DNA of 12,979 bases from Clostridia bacterium (GCA_017549745.1 JAFYUA010000001.1:1-12979), one strand, 5' to 3'; counted from the stretch's first letter, positions 1 through 7,297 are shown. Numbers and translations: made by a program. The notes: generated by a model from the sequence alone, not told the origin.

Positions 1-1
1 C

Positions 2-232
2 ATAACATTTGGCTTTGCATCTGATGACGGCTTGGAATTCTCACCCATCGGTGCAGATGAAATGCGCAGGATTCTTAAACTCCGCGATCCGCTTCTTGGC
101 AGTGGCATTGATTCATCGGTGATTGAAGCCATAGTATCAGGCAAACACACTGTGGCACTTGTGGACCTTGTTCCATCTGATGCTCTTACACCGTCTGAGG
201 TCACAATAAGCCGATTTGATAAAGTTAAATAA
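2..232 (+). CDS. C-terminal end of an unrecognised protein (5' truncated by window edge)
   Basis: An open frame enters from the left edge (frame starting at base 2) and ends at a TAA at 230-232, giving about 76 residues. The visible tail has an acidic, soluble character, with segments such as SPIGADEMRRILKLRDP and a hydrophobic strand VALVDLVPSDAL, and no membrane segment. I do not recognise the family. A TTG at 32 could be read as a start, but no ribosome binding site precedes it and the frame is open to the window edge, so a truncated longer gene is more likely. A hairpin nine bases after the stop suggests that this is the last gene of its transcript. Confidence 0.6.
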   Translation: MTFGFASDDGLEFSPIGADEMRRILKLRDPLLGSGIDSSVIEAIVSGKHTVALVDLVPSDALTPSEVTISRFDKVK

Positions 233-240
233 TAATGATT

Positions 241-271
241 CAGAGGTCTTTCGCTTGGCGGAAGACCTCTG
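241..271 (+). terminator. Strong hairpin closing the upstream transcript
   Basis: Bases 241-250 pair perfectly with 262-271. The pairing continues inward (251-254 with 258-261, one T-G wobble), giving a 14-bp stem with a 3-base loop. There is no immediate T-run; the nearest T-rich stretch is at 289-293. It is therefore either a weak intrinsic terminator or a 3'-end-stabilising hairpin. The -35 box of the lysA promoter begins two bases after the stem. Confidence 0.6.
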
Positions 272-272
272 C

Positions 273-301
273 TTGACATTATGGCAAATTTTTGATATAA
301 T
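273..301 (+). promoter_or_regulatory. Perfect-consensus SigA-type promoter for the lysA operon
   Basis: TTGACA (273-278), a 17-base spacer, then TATAAT (296-301), with an extended -10 TG at 293-294. All 12 consensus positions match. Transcription would start near 308, giving a leader of about 65 bases before lysA. That is too short for a lysine (L-box) riboswitch. Confidence 0.85.
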
Positions 302-372
302 AATCAGAATATATGATATGATATTATGTCAGTATTTTTATTTGGATTTTTTCATCATCGGAGGTATTTGGC

Positions 373-1674
373 ATGCTCAAGCATGATTATATGGAAATTA
401 ACTCTCAGGGGCATCTTGTCATTGGTGGATGTGACACCGTGGAGCTTTGCGCTGCATATGGCACTCCACTTTATGTTATGGATGAAGACCGCATCCGCAG
501 CAACATGAGAGCCTACAAAAATTCAATAGACAAATTCTACTCAGGTCATGGCAGATGCCTTTATGCCAGCAAGGCTTTCAGCACCATGTATATGTACAGA
601 CTCGCAGGCGAAGAGGGTCTTGGTGTGGATGTTGTTTCGGGCGGAGAACTATACACTGCGCTCAAAGCGGGCTTTGACCCTGCCAAAATCGTGTTTCACG
701 GCAACAACAAAAGCTATGATGAAATCGAAATGGCAATAAAAGCTGGTGTTGGTCGTCTTATTGTAGACGGTGACGGTGAAATTGAAAAAATCGACGCCAT
801 AAGCAAAGCAAACGGCGTTGTCACCAACATAATGATTCGTGTAAAGCCAGGTGTTGATGCTCATACTCATGAATTCATCTCCACAGGCCACATAGATTGC
901 AAATTCGGCTTTGCCATAGAAAACGGCGAGGCAGCCAAATTTATCCGTCATGCAATGACTTTTGAAAATGTGCGCATCTGTGGTCTGCATTGCCACATAG
1001 GTTCTCAGATTTTTCTCTTTGAACCTTTCCGCCACACTGCTGAAATTATGATGAATTTCTATGTGCGCCTCAAAGCTGAACTCGGTCTTTCACTTGCTGA
1101 GCTCAATCTCGGCGGCGGTTTTGGCATCAAATATGTAGAGGGTGACACACCTGTTCCATTCGAGGGCTATATTGAAGCAGTGTCCGACACCATCAAAGAC
1201 ATCTGCTCTGCAAACGGAATTGAAGTTCCTTTCATATACATGGAGCCAGGCCGTTCAATAGTGGGTGATGCAGGCATCACGCTCTATAAGGTCGGCACTA
1301 TCAAAGACATTGCCAATGTGCGCAAGTTTGTGTCGGTTGATGGAGGCATGGCAGATAATCCGCGCTATATCCTCTATGGCAGTGAATATGATGCAATCCT
1401 GGCAAACAGAGCTTGTGACGAAGCCAAAGAATATGTCACAGTGTGCGGCAAATGCTGCGAATCGGGCGACATCATCATAGACCGTTGCCATCTGCCCAAG
1501 GCGCGCAGTGGTGATATACTCGCTGTGATGTCTACAGGTGCCTACAACTATTCAATGGCGAGCAACTACAACCGCATTCCCCGTCCGCCTGTGGTTATGG
1601 TATCAAATGGACAACATAAGCTCATAATCAAAAGAGAAACATATGATGATATAATCAAAAATGACCTTCTGTAA
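373..1674 (+). CDS. lysA: Diaminopimelate decarboxylase LysA
   Basis: PLP-dependent fold-type III decarboxylase that converts meso-diaminopimelate to L-lysine and CO2, the last step of lysine synthesis, in the cytoplasm. Visible motifs over 433 residues: the PLP-lysine motif YASK (K67), HCHIGSQ (206-212), the phosphate-binding GGGFG (247-251), EPGRS (291-295), and CESGD (362-366), which supplies the active-site cysteine across the dimer. Length is normal for the family. The ATG at 373 is chosen because GGAGGT lies at 360-365, seven bases upstream. It is the first gene behind a perfect-consensus promoter. The ribosome binding site of the next gene overlaps its stop codon, so it probably heads an operon. 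The CESGD motif and the complete catalytic set argue for LysA over the related arginine, ornithine or carboxynorspermidine decarboxylases. Confidence 0.95.
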   Translation: MLKHDYMEINSQGHLVIGGCDTVELCAAYGTPLYVMDEDRIRSNMRAYKNSIDKFYSGHGRCLYASKAFSTMYMYRLAGEEGLGVDVVSGGELYTALKAGFDPAKIVFHGNNKSYDEIEMAIKAGVGRLIVDGDGEIEKIDAISKANGVVTNIMIRVKPGVDAHTHEFISTGHIDCKFGFAIENGEAAKFIRHAMTFENVRICGLHCHIGSQIFLFEPFRHTAEIMMNFYVRLKAELGLSLAELNLGGGFGIKYVEGDTPVPFEGYIEAVSDTIKDICSANGIEVPFIYMEPGRSIVGDAGITLYKVGTIKDIANVRKFVSVDGGMADNPRYILYGSEYDAILANRACDEAKEYVTVCGKCCESGDIIIDRCHLPKARSGDILAVMSTGAYNYSMASNYNRIPRPPVVMVSNGQHKLIIKRETYDDIIKNDLL

Positions 1675-1690
1675 AGGAGTTTAATCCATA

Positions 1691-2341
1691 ATGTTTGGCA
1701 AAGAACAACTTTTGTCTTTTATAGTCAGTATTCCTGCACTTCTTCTGGCAATCACTGTTCATGAGTGTGCCCACGGGTGGGCAGCATATTATATGGGTGA
1801 CCACACTGCACGCTACAGCGGCCGCCTCAGCCTCAATCCTTTGCGCCATCTTGACCCAATAGGTGCGCTTTGCATGTTGTTTTTCCATTTTGGCTGGGCA
1901 AAGCCTGTGCCCATCAACCCCATGTATTTTCGCAATCGCCGCGCAGGCATTATCACAGTGAGCCTTGCAGGCCCTGTGTCCAATTTCATTCTCGGGCTCA
2001 TAAGCTGCATATTGCTTTATGTATTTTCGTATTTTGTGCCCATGAACTCTATGTTATCTTCTTTTGTACTCAGTATTTTATTGCAGAGTGTGTATATGAA
2101 TGCAGGTCTCATGATTTTTAACCTCATTCCCATTCCGCCTCTCGACGGCTCCAAGATTTTATTGGAATTTTTGCCCTACAGACTGCAATTCAAAGTATAT
2201 CAATACGAAAGATATTTCAGCCTCATTCTCATTCTGCTTGTGTATGCAGGCACAATAACTCCCGTGCTCTCTGTGTTTCAGATGTATGTGCTGAGATTTT
2301 ATGAATTTGTCTCAGCGCTCATAGTCAATATTTTTGTATAA
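1691..2341 (+). CDS. Site-2 protease family (M50) membrane metallopeptidase
   Basis: Small intramembrane zinc metalloprotease of the short M50/YwhC-like type, 216 residues. The N-terminal membrane helix carries the zinc motif HECAH (H24, E25, H28). The partner motif NLIPIPPLDGS (144-154) supplies the third zinc ligand, D152. Further hydrophobic segments lie at about 85-115, 122-148 and 176-210. No PDZ domain is visible, which separates it from RseP-like proteases and from SpoIVFB-CBS types. It begins 16 bases after lysA, with GGAG at 1676-1679 touching the lysA stop codon. Genes of this type commonly sit just before scpA in Firmicutes. The substrate is unknown; cleavage of membrane-bound regulators or remnant signal peptides is a family-level expectation only. 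Confidence 0.9.
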   Translation: MFGKEQLLSFIVSIPALLLAITVHECAHGWAAYYMGDHTARYSGRLSLNPLRHLDPIGALCMLFFHFGWAKPVPINPMYFRNRRAGIITVSLAGPVSNFILGLISCILLYVFSYFVPMNSMLSSFVLSILLQSVYMNAGLMIFNLIPIPPLDGSKILLEFLPYRLQFKVYQYERYFSLILILLVYAGTITPVLSVFQMYVLRFYEFVSALIVNIFV

Positions 2342-2354
2342 TCGGTGATAATTT

Positions 2355-3116
2355 ATGGAACAGCTTACCTTTAAGACAGAGCAGTTTGAAGGTCCTCTTG
2401 ACCTGCTTGAGCATCTCATAAAGCGCAACAAGCTCGACATATGCAACATATCCCTCATAGCTATTACAGACCAATATATAGAATATCTTAACACCATGCA
2501 GGAGATGGACCTCGATGTGTCGAGTGATTTTCTTGTGGTGGCAACAGACCTTTTGTACATCAAATCCAAGGCACTTCTTCCCAAGCACGAAGAAGAGGAA
2601 GACCCCGAAGCTCTTGCGAGTAGCCTCACCGAAGCGCTCAAGCAGCGCCGCCGCATGAAGCTCATCAGCGAAAAATTCAAGGTGATGCAATATGATGGCT
2701 CATATTATTTTTTCAAAGATGCCGAAAAAATCCCCAAAGCCGAAAATCCCGACACCAAGCGCATCGACCACGGCAGCATAGACAAGCTGTATAATGCATT
2801 TTTGACCATACTTGAAAAAACCGAGCGACGCATGCCTCCGCCCAAGGATAACTTTGAGGGCATTGTTGGCAGAGAGCCCGCTTCTGTCAAGAAAAAAGCC
2901 ACAGGTCTTGTTACGCGCCTTAGAAAATCTCAGAAAATCACTTTTTCTCAGGCTTTTGAAGAAGCTCAGCACAAAAATGAAATCGTGGCAATATTCCTTG
3001 CGATACTCGAGCTTATGAAGCTCAATCACATATATGTATATGATGATGACGAGGGCAACCTCATGCTCTCGCTGGGTGAAAAATCCGACGAAGAATTAGA
3101 ATACAATTTTGAATAA
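2355..3116 (+). CDS. scpA: Segregation and condensation protein ScpA
   Basis: Kleisin subunit of the Smc-ScpA-ScpB condensin, which loads at parS/ParB sites and organises replicated chromosomes. The N-terminal motif FEGPLDLLEHLIKRNKLDI (11-29) is the family signature of the Smc-neck-binding helical domain (about 1-90). A charged linker follows (EEEEDPEALASS region). The C-terminal winged-helix segment (about 190-240), which binds the Smc head, contains the typical ITFSQAFEEA and VAIFLAILELMKL. Length 253 is normal. The ATG at 2355 is preceded by GGTGAT with five bases spacing, the 3' half of the extended Shine-Dalgarno sequence. The last seven residues (ELEYNFE) recur inside ScpB. scpB starts 12 bases downstream. 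Confidence 0.95.
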   Translation: MEQLTFKTEQFEGPLDLLEHLIKRNKLDICNISLIAITDQYIEYLNTMQEMDLDVSSDFLVVATDLLYIKSKALLPKHEEEEDPEALASSLTEALKQRRRMKLISEKFKVMQYDGSYYFFKDAEKIPKAENPDTKRIDHGSIDKLYNAFLTILEKTERRMPPPKDNFEGIVGREPASVKKKATGLVTRLRKSQKITFSQAFEEAQHKNEIVAIFLAILELMKLNHIYVYDDDEGNLMLSLGEKSDEELEYNFE

Positions 3117-3128
3117 CGGTGATATAAT

Positions 3129-3776
3129 ATGTCAGAGTTACAAATCGAAGCCAAGCTTCAGGCAATGCTATTTGCAAGCGGTGAATCCGTGCCTGTGAAA
3201 AGACTTGCCGAAGTGCTTGAGCTCAGCGAAACCAAAACCTATTCATATCTTGAAGCACTCAAGCAAAAATATGATGATGACCCCTCTTGCGGAATTCGTC
3301 TTGTGCAGCTTGAGGATTCATATCAGCTTTCCACCAAAAGAGAATATTATGAGTGCATTCGCAGTCTCACCGAGAAAAAACGCAAGGCATCGCTCACCAA
3401 TGCAGGTCTTGAGGTGCTTTCGGTGGTTGCCTACAATCAACCCATCACCCGCAGCTCCATTGAGTTCATTCGCGGAGTCAATTCCGACGGTGCACTCAAC
3501 AATCTCATTGCGGCAGGGCTTGTAGAGGAAGTTGGCAGGCTCGATGCACCCGGGCGCCCCATCCTTTTTGGCACAGGCGAAGAATTTTTGCGTTGCTTCA
3601 ATCTTTCTTCCATTGCCGATTTGCCCGATGTGGAGCTTGAATATAATTTTGAAGACCTCAACCGCGACCTTGTCACAGGTCAGCAGGTGGAGTTTGAAGC
3701 AAAGCCTGAGGAAAATTCTTCTTTTGAAATTGTGGTAGAGTCCGATGAAAGTCACACCCCCGATGCAGAGGAGTAA
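3129..3776 (+). CDS. scpB: Segregation and condensation protein ScpB
   Basis: Kite subunit that dimerises and binds the middle of ScpA in the Smc complex. 215 residues: the first winged helix is at about 5-85 (AMLFASGESVPVKRLAEVLE) and the second at about 90-160, with the signature LEVLSVVAYNQPITRSSIE and the glycine loop GRLDAPGRPILFGTGEEFL. The tail (about 176-215) is acidic and probably disordered, as in other ScpBs. It is preceded by GGTGAT five bases before the ATG, the same arrangement as scpA, which suggests matched translation. Residues 169-175 (ELEYNFE) repeat the C-terminus of ScpA. The next gene begins six bases after the stop. Confidence 0.95.
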   Translation: MSELQIEAKLQAMLFASGESVPVKRLAEVLELSETKTYSYLEALKQKYDDDPSCGIRLVQLEDSYQLSTKREYYECIRSLTEKKRKASLTNAGLEVLSVVAYNQPITRSSIEFIRGVNSDGALNNLIAAGLVEEVGRLDAPGRPILFGTGEEFLRCFNLSSIADLPDVELEYNFEDLNRDLVTGQQVEFEAKPEENSSFEIVVESDESHTPDAEE

Positions 3777-3782
3777 ATCCGC

Positions 3783-4430
3783 ATGAAAATCATATGGCTT
3801 GTAGTTTTAGCTCTTTTTGTGCTTCTTCTTGGCTTTTGTCTTTTTGTGAGAGTCAGGCTGATTTTCACCTTTGACAAACCAAGAGGCGGCAAAGGAAATT
3901 TCAGTGCAAATATTGAGCTTTTTGGCGGCAGGTTTAGAAAATCGCTGATTGCACCATCTGCCGATAAGGCACCCTGCAGGGAGGCAAAGCCGCAAAGCGA
4001 AGCTTCCAATGATGTTGCCTTTAAAGACAAGGTCCAAAAATATTATCAGGCATTTGTCCGCGCGCGCTATATATGGCTGGGTTCAAAATCAAAAGTGCGC
4101 AAAAATGTTTTTGCCGAAAAAATCTTCCTTAATGTGCGTTTTGGTCTTGACGATGCGGCTGCCACAGGATTGGCGGTAGGCACTGTATGGGCTGCAGCAT
4201 ATAATGTGATTGCATTTTTATCATCGGTCATTCGCATCAGTGAGCCCGAGGTGGAAATTACACCATTATTTGATGATGAATTAGTAGAAGCAAAAGCAGA
4301 GTGTATACTATCATTCACTGCTACAAATATTATAAGCATACTGTTGGCTTTAGGATTTAATTACTTTAGTGTAAATAGAAAATTATCAAAAAAAGAAAAG
4401 GCGGCGATTAATTATGGCAACACCAATTGA
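3783..4430 (+). CDS. DUF2953 membrane-anchored protein (YtfI-like)
   Basis: Protein of 215 residues with one strong N-terminal membrane segment (about 4-23), then a charged region and a hydrophobic C-terminal stretch (about 178-195). The layout, the early strand (RVRLIFTF) and the position directly before gerW match the DUF2953 family (Bacillus YtfI), whose biochemical role is not established. The start at 3783 uses GAGGAG (3768-3773), which lies inside the last codons of scpB. The last 17 bases overlap gerW, so the two are probably translationally coupled. The final 50 or so codons are noticeably more AT-rich and use TTA leucine codons, unlike the first part. Identification is by context and general shape, so the family call is less certain than for its neighbours. 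Confidence 0.75.
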   Translation: MKIIWLVVLALFVLLLGFCLFVRVRLIFTFDKPRGGKGNFSANIELFGGRFRKSLIAPSADKAPCREAKPQSEASNDVAFKDKVQKYYQAFVRARYIWLGSKSKVRKNVFAEKIFLNVRFGLDDAAATGLAVGTVWAAAYNVIAFLSSVIRISEPEVEITPLFDDELVEAKAECILSFTATNIISILLALGFNYFSVNRKLSKKEKAAINYGNTN

Positions 4431-4842
4431 AGGTCTCATGAGTGAAGCAATGGGCAAACTCAAACAGATGATTGATGTCAATACCATTGTGGGCGAAGCT
4501 ATCAACACATGTGATTCAGACGGCAAATCCACCACTGTTATCCCCGTGTCAAAGGTTGCTTTCGGCTTTGGAGCAGGCGGCAGCGAATTTTCGGCAAAAC
4601 CCCTTGACAAAAAAGATGACAAGGCAATGTTTGGCGGCGGTTGCGGCGGCGGTGTGTCAGTAAAGCCCATGGCTTTTCTTGTGATCAGAGATGACACCAT
4701 CAGACTCCTGCCTGTGACCAACTCAGTTTCCACAGTTGACAAGGTTGTAGACATGGTGCCTGAGCTTCTCAACAAGTTCAATGGCTTCATCACAGGCATG
4801 AAGTCCAAAAAGAACAAAGACAAAACATCTGAAGCTGAATAA
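4414..4842 (+). CDS. gerW: GerW family sporulation protein (YtfJ)
   Basis: Small protein (142 residues) of the GerW/YtfJ family, which is made in the forespore and needed for normal germination in Bacillus; the mechanism is not established. Visible family features: the N-terminal PIEGLMSEAMGKLKQMIDVN (4-23), the core TVIPVSKVAFGFGAGGSEF (41-59), the glycine-rich FGGGCGGGVSVKPMAFLV (73-90), and a C-terminal helix VVDMVPELLNKF. A Cys interrupts the glycine-rich run. The tail (129-142) is lysine- and acid-rich. The start lies within the DUF2953 gene (17-base overlap). The hairpin at 4851-4898 follows the stop within nine bases. Its presence supports a spore-forming lineage. Confidence 0.93.
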   Translation: MATPIEGLMSEAMGKLKQMIDVNTIVGEAINTCDSDGKSTTVIPVSKVAFGFGAGGSEFSAKPLDKKDDKAMFGGGCGGGVSVKPMAFLVIRDDTIRLLPVTNSVSTVDKVVDMVPELLNKFNGFITGMKSKKNKDKTSEAE

Positions 4843-4850
4843 TTTGTAAT

Positions 4851-4898
4851 AAAAAATCACTTGCTTCCTATATAATTATATAAGGCAGGTGATTTTTT
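4851..4898 (+). terminator. Hairpin ending the lysA-gerW operon and enclosing the carboxypeptidase ribosome binding site
   Basis: An A-run (4851-4856) plus 4857-4866 pairs with 4883-4892 and the T-run 4893-4898, giving a 16-bp stem with two T-G wobbles. The 14-base perfect palindrome TATATAATTATATA sits at the top (4869-4882). Stem plus T-run is a normal intrinsic terminator shape. The descending arm contains AGGTGAT (4887-4893), the likely Shine-Dalgarno of the next gene. Confidence 0.75.
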
Positions 4899-6034
4899 TG
4901 TACAAATATATATTACCCATCGTTTCATTTATTTTGTTTTGGTGCAGTGCCGAGTGCTTTGCAGCGCCCAATGTAAGCGCCAGGTCGGCTATTGTCATAG
5001 AAAATTCCACAGGCAGGGTTCTCTATGAAAAAAACGCCCACGAGCGCATGCCCATGGCAAGCACCACCAAGATTATGACGGCAATATGTGCTCTGGAGAA
5101 TTCCCAGCCCGACACTCTCATCACAGTGAATGACGCAGCAGTTGGCATAGAGGGCTCGTCAATATACCTTGCCAAAGATGAAAAGATAACCATCCGCGAC
5201 CTTTTGTATGGCATGATGCTGAGTTCTGGCAATGATGCAGCAACGGCGCTTGCATGTGAAGTGTCGGGCTCGGTGGAAGAGTTTGCAAAGCTGATGAACA
5301 AAACTGCCAAGAACATTGGTGCCAACAGCACCAATTTTGTCAATGCCTGCGGCCTTTATGAAGATGAGCACTACACCACCGCATCTGACCTTGCGCTCAT
5401 AACCGCTTATGGACTCAAAAACCCTGTTTTTGCCGAGATTGTGTCTACTTATCAGACAAAAATCTCCAATGGCACCAAGGACTATCCGCGCGCTTTAAAA
5501 AATCACAACAGACTTCTTCGCCAATATGACGGGTGCATAGGCGTAAAGACAGGTTACACCAAAAAGTGCGGCAGATGTCTTGTGTCGAGTGCATTTCGCG
5601 ATGGCATCACGCTTACATGTGTCACTCTCAGCGCACCCGATGATTGGAATGACCACACTGCACTTTTAGATTATGGCTTTTCCCGCTGTGCATGGGTGAA
5701 TGTGGCTGATGAAGATGATTATTGCACCAGCATAAAGTTGTCAGGCGGCACTCAAGGTGAGGTGGCAGTAAACTTCAAAGACCCTCTTGGCTTTGTTTCA
5801 ATCGATGGAGTGCACGATGATGTGTCTGTATCATATGATTTTATGCCCAAGCTCAAAGCGCCTCTGAGCCAGGGGCAAAGCGTGGGTGCGGCATCGCTAT
5901 ATGTGTCGGGGACATTGTGTGCCAAATCAGAGCTCATATGTGCTCAGTCGGTGCCTTTGCCGCCAAAAAAAAGCTATGGCGAACTTCTTGCTCACAACAT
6001 AAAATCGTTTTTTGCTCTTTACAGTTTTTCATGA
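4898..6034 (+). CDS. Secreted D-alanyl-D-alanine carboxypeptidase (S11, DacF/PBP5 type)
   Basis: Penicillin-binding serine carboxypeptidase that trims the terminal D-Ala of peptidoglycan pentapeptides outside the cell. A signal peptide is visible (hydrophobic core YILPIVSFILFW, likely cleavage after ECFA). Counting from the TTG at 4898 (378 residues), the catalytic set is STTK (S55, K58), SGN (110-112) and KTG (217-219). All three are intact. A C-terminal beta-rich PBP5_C-like region follows (about 275-350). I prefer TTG 4898 to the GTG at 4889 because AGGTGAT (4887-4893) sits four bases before it, as in scpA, scpB and rsuA; the GTG would lie inside that site. DacF-type enzymes act in spore cortex or vegetative wall, and the gerW neighbour fits the former. 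Its ribosome binding site is buried in the preceding hairpin. Confidence 0.93.
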   Translation: MYKYILPIVSFILFWCSAECFAAPNVSARSAIVIENSTGRVLYEKNAHERMPMASTTKIMTAICALENSQPDTLITVNDAAVGIEGSSIYLAKDEKITIRDLLYGMMLSSGNDAATALACEVSGSVEEFAKLMNKTAKNIGANSTNFVNACGLYEDEHYTTASDLALITAYGLKNPVFAEIVSTYQTKISNGTKDYPRALKNHNRLLRQYDGCIGVKTGYTKKCGRCLVSSAFRDGITLTCVTLSAPDDWNDHTALLDYGFSRCAWVNVADEDDYCTSIKLSGGTQGEVAVNFKDPLGFVSIDGVHDDVSVSYDFMPKLKAPLSQGQSVGAASLYVSGTLCAKSELICAQSVPLPPKKSYGELLAHNIKSFFALYSFS

Positions 6035-6046
6035 AAGATGTATAAT
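6018..6046 (+). promoter_or_regulatory. Probable promoter for folC-rsuA-tex
   Basis: TTTACA (6018-6023), a 17-base spacer, TATAAT (6041-6046). The -35 box lies within the last codons of the carboxypeptidase gene, and the -10 ends about 30 bases before folC. It matches 11 of 12 consensus positions. Confidence 0.7.
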
Positions 6047-6076
6047 TAATATTATTACATACAAAGGAACATATCA

Positions 6077-7297
6077 ATGGATTTCAAATCATATGCCAAA
6101 AGTTATCAAAACACTATATGCCTCGAACTCGACAGAGTAAAAGCACTGCTTGCCAAGTGCGGCAATCCCGATTCAAAGCTTGAGATTGTTCATGTGGCAG
6201 GCACCAACGGCAAGGGCTCTGTGTGCAGCTTCATTTGTGAGGGGCTTGCCTTTGACGGCAAAAAATGCGGCAGGTTTTCTTCGCCCGAGCTTTTTGATGT
6301 GACCGACACCATAAGCATCAATTCAAAAAGCATCACAAGCTCAGAGCTTGATTCTCTCTATGAATATCTTGCTCCGCTTTGCAGCGAGGTCGAAGATGAG
6401 TATGGCAAGGCACCGTCACAGTTTGAAATAAACTTTGCAGCAGCGCTGTGCTATTTTGCAGACTCAGGCTGCACTCATGCAGTGATAGAGTGCGGCATGG
6501 GCGGTCTTGGTGATGCCACCAATGCAATAGGGGATTCCTCGGTCAGCGTCATCACCAAGGTATCTTTGGACCATGAAGCATACCTTGGCGACACTGTGCA
6601 GAAAATTGCTGCCAACAAATGCGCCATCTTCAAAAAAAGCTCAAGTGTTTTCGTTGCCGACCAAAGCGCCGATGTGATTGACACCGCCAAAGCTATGGCA
6701 GGTGACAGACCATTTCGCGTGGTGGCACCGCTGCCATTTTTATCAACAGATGGCATGCATCAGATTGTATCCCTTGGCAATGAAAGTGCAAGGCTATCGC
6801 TTGCAGGTATTCATCAGAGAGCCAATGCATCTTTGGCGGCTTCTGTGCTCAAGTTTATGGGTGCAGGGGTTGAATGCATAAAATATGCGCTTGAGCATGC
6901 ACGCAATCGGGCAAGGCTGGAGCGCATAGACGATAATGTGTATTTCGACGGTGCTCACAATCCCGACGGAATCATGAGCCTGATTCAGACCATAAACCAG
7001 GCTGACATAAAAGGTAAAATAATCTTTGCCGCAGGCTTCATGGCAGATAAAGACTATAAACGCGCACTTAGCTGCCTTGATGAACTTAATAACCGCAATT
7101 TTGAACTCTACACAACCCCCGTGCTTTCAAATCCGCGCAGTGAATCAGCCGAGGCTCTTGCCGAGTGTGCACGCTCGCTTGGTTTTAGAGCAAAAGAATT
7201 TGATAACATCCGCTCAGCACTGGAGATGGCAAAAACAAATGCCGACACGGTGTTTGTGATAGGTTCATTATATATGTATAAAGAGGTGATGATTTGA
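6077..7297 (+). CDS. folC: Folylpolyglutamate synthase / dihydrofolate synthase FolC
   Basis: Mur-ligase-family enzyme that adds glutamate to dihydropteroate and/or polyglutamates folates, using ATP. 406 residues. Visible: the P-loop VAGTNGKGSV (40-49), the ECGMGG..DATN block (138-149) around the metal and ATP site, SLDHEAYLGDTVQKIAANK (163-181), IHQRANASLA, and DGAHNPDG (from 291), which begins the C-terminal glutamate-binding domain. AAAGGA (6064-6069) precedes the ATG at 6077. Two usual FolC motifs are altered: the folate-loop SPHL reads SPEL (69-72), and GLGGRLDATN reads GMGGLGDATN. The length is a little below the usual 420-430. Which of the two activities it has cannot be told from sequence. 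It overlaps rsuA by four bases (TTGA), so translation is probably coupled. Confidence 0.9.
   Translation: MDFKSYAKSYQNTICLELDRVKALLAKCGNPDSKLEIVHVAGTNGKGSVCSFICEGLAFDGKKCGRFSSPELFDVTDTISINSKSITSSELDSLYEYLAPLCSEVEDEYGKAPSQFEINFAAALCYFADSGCTHAVIECGMGGLGDATNAIGDSSVSVITKVSLDHEAYLGDTVQKIAANKCAIFKKSSSVFVADQSADVIDTAKAMAGDRPFRVVAPLPFLSTDGMHQIVSLGNESARLSLAGIHQRANASLAASVLKFMGAGVECIKYALEHARNRARLERIDDNVYFDGAHNPDGIMSLIQTINQADIKGKIIFAAGFMADKDYKRALSCLDELNNRNFELYTTPVLSNPRSESAEALAECARSLGFRAKEFDNIRSALEMAKTNADTVFVIGSLYMYKEVMI

Noticed and set aside
302..372. Lysine (L-box) riboswitch or T-box in the lysA leader
   Set aside because: The leader from the predicted start is only about 65 bases and shows none of the long helices these elements need.
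326..508. 60-codon plus-strand frame overlapping the lysA start
   Set aside because: It is out of frame with lysA, which has a better ribosome binding site and clear family homology; its composition is that of a shadow frame.
649..1035. 128-codon minus-strand frame inside lysA
   Set aside because: It lies wholly within lysA, has no recognisable domain, and its Phe/Cys-rich translation is typical of the antisense of a real gene.
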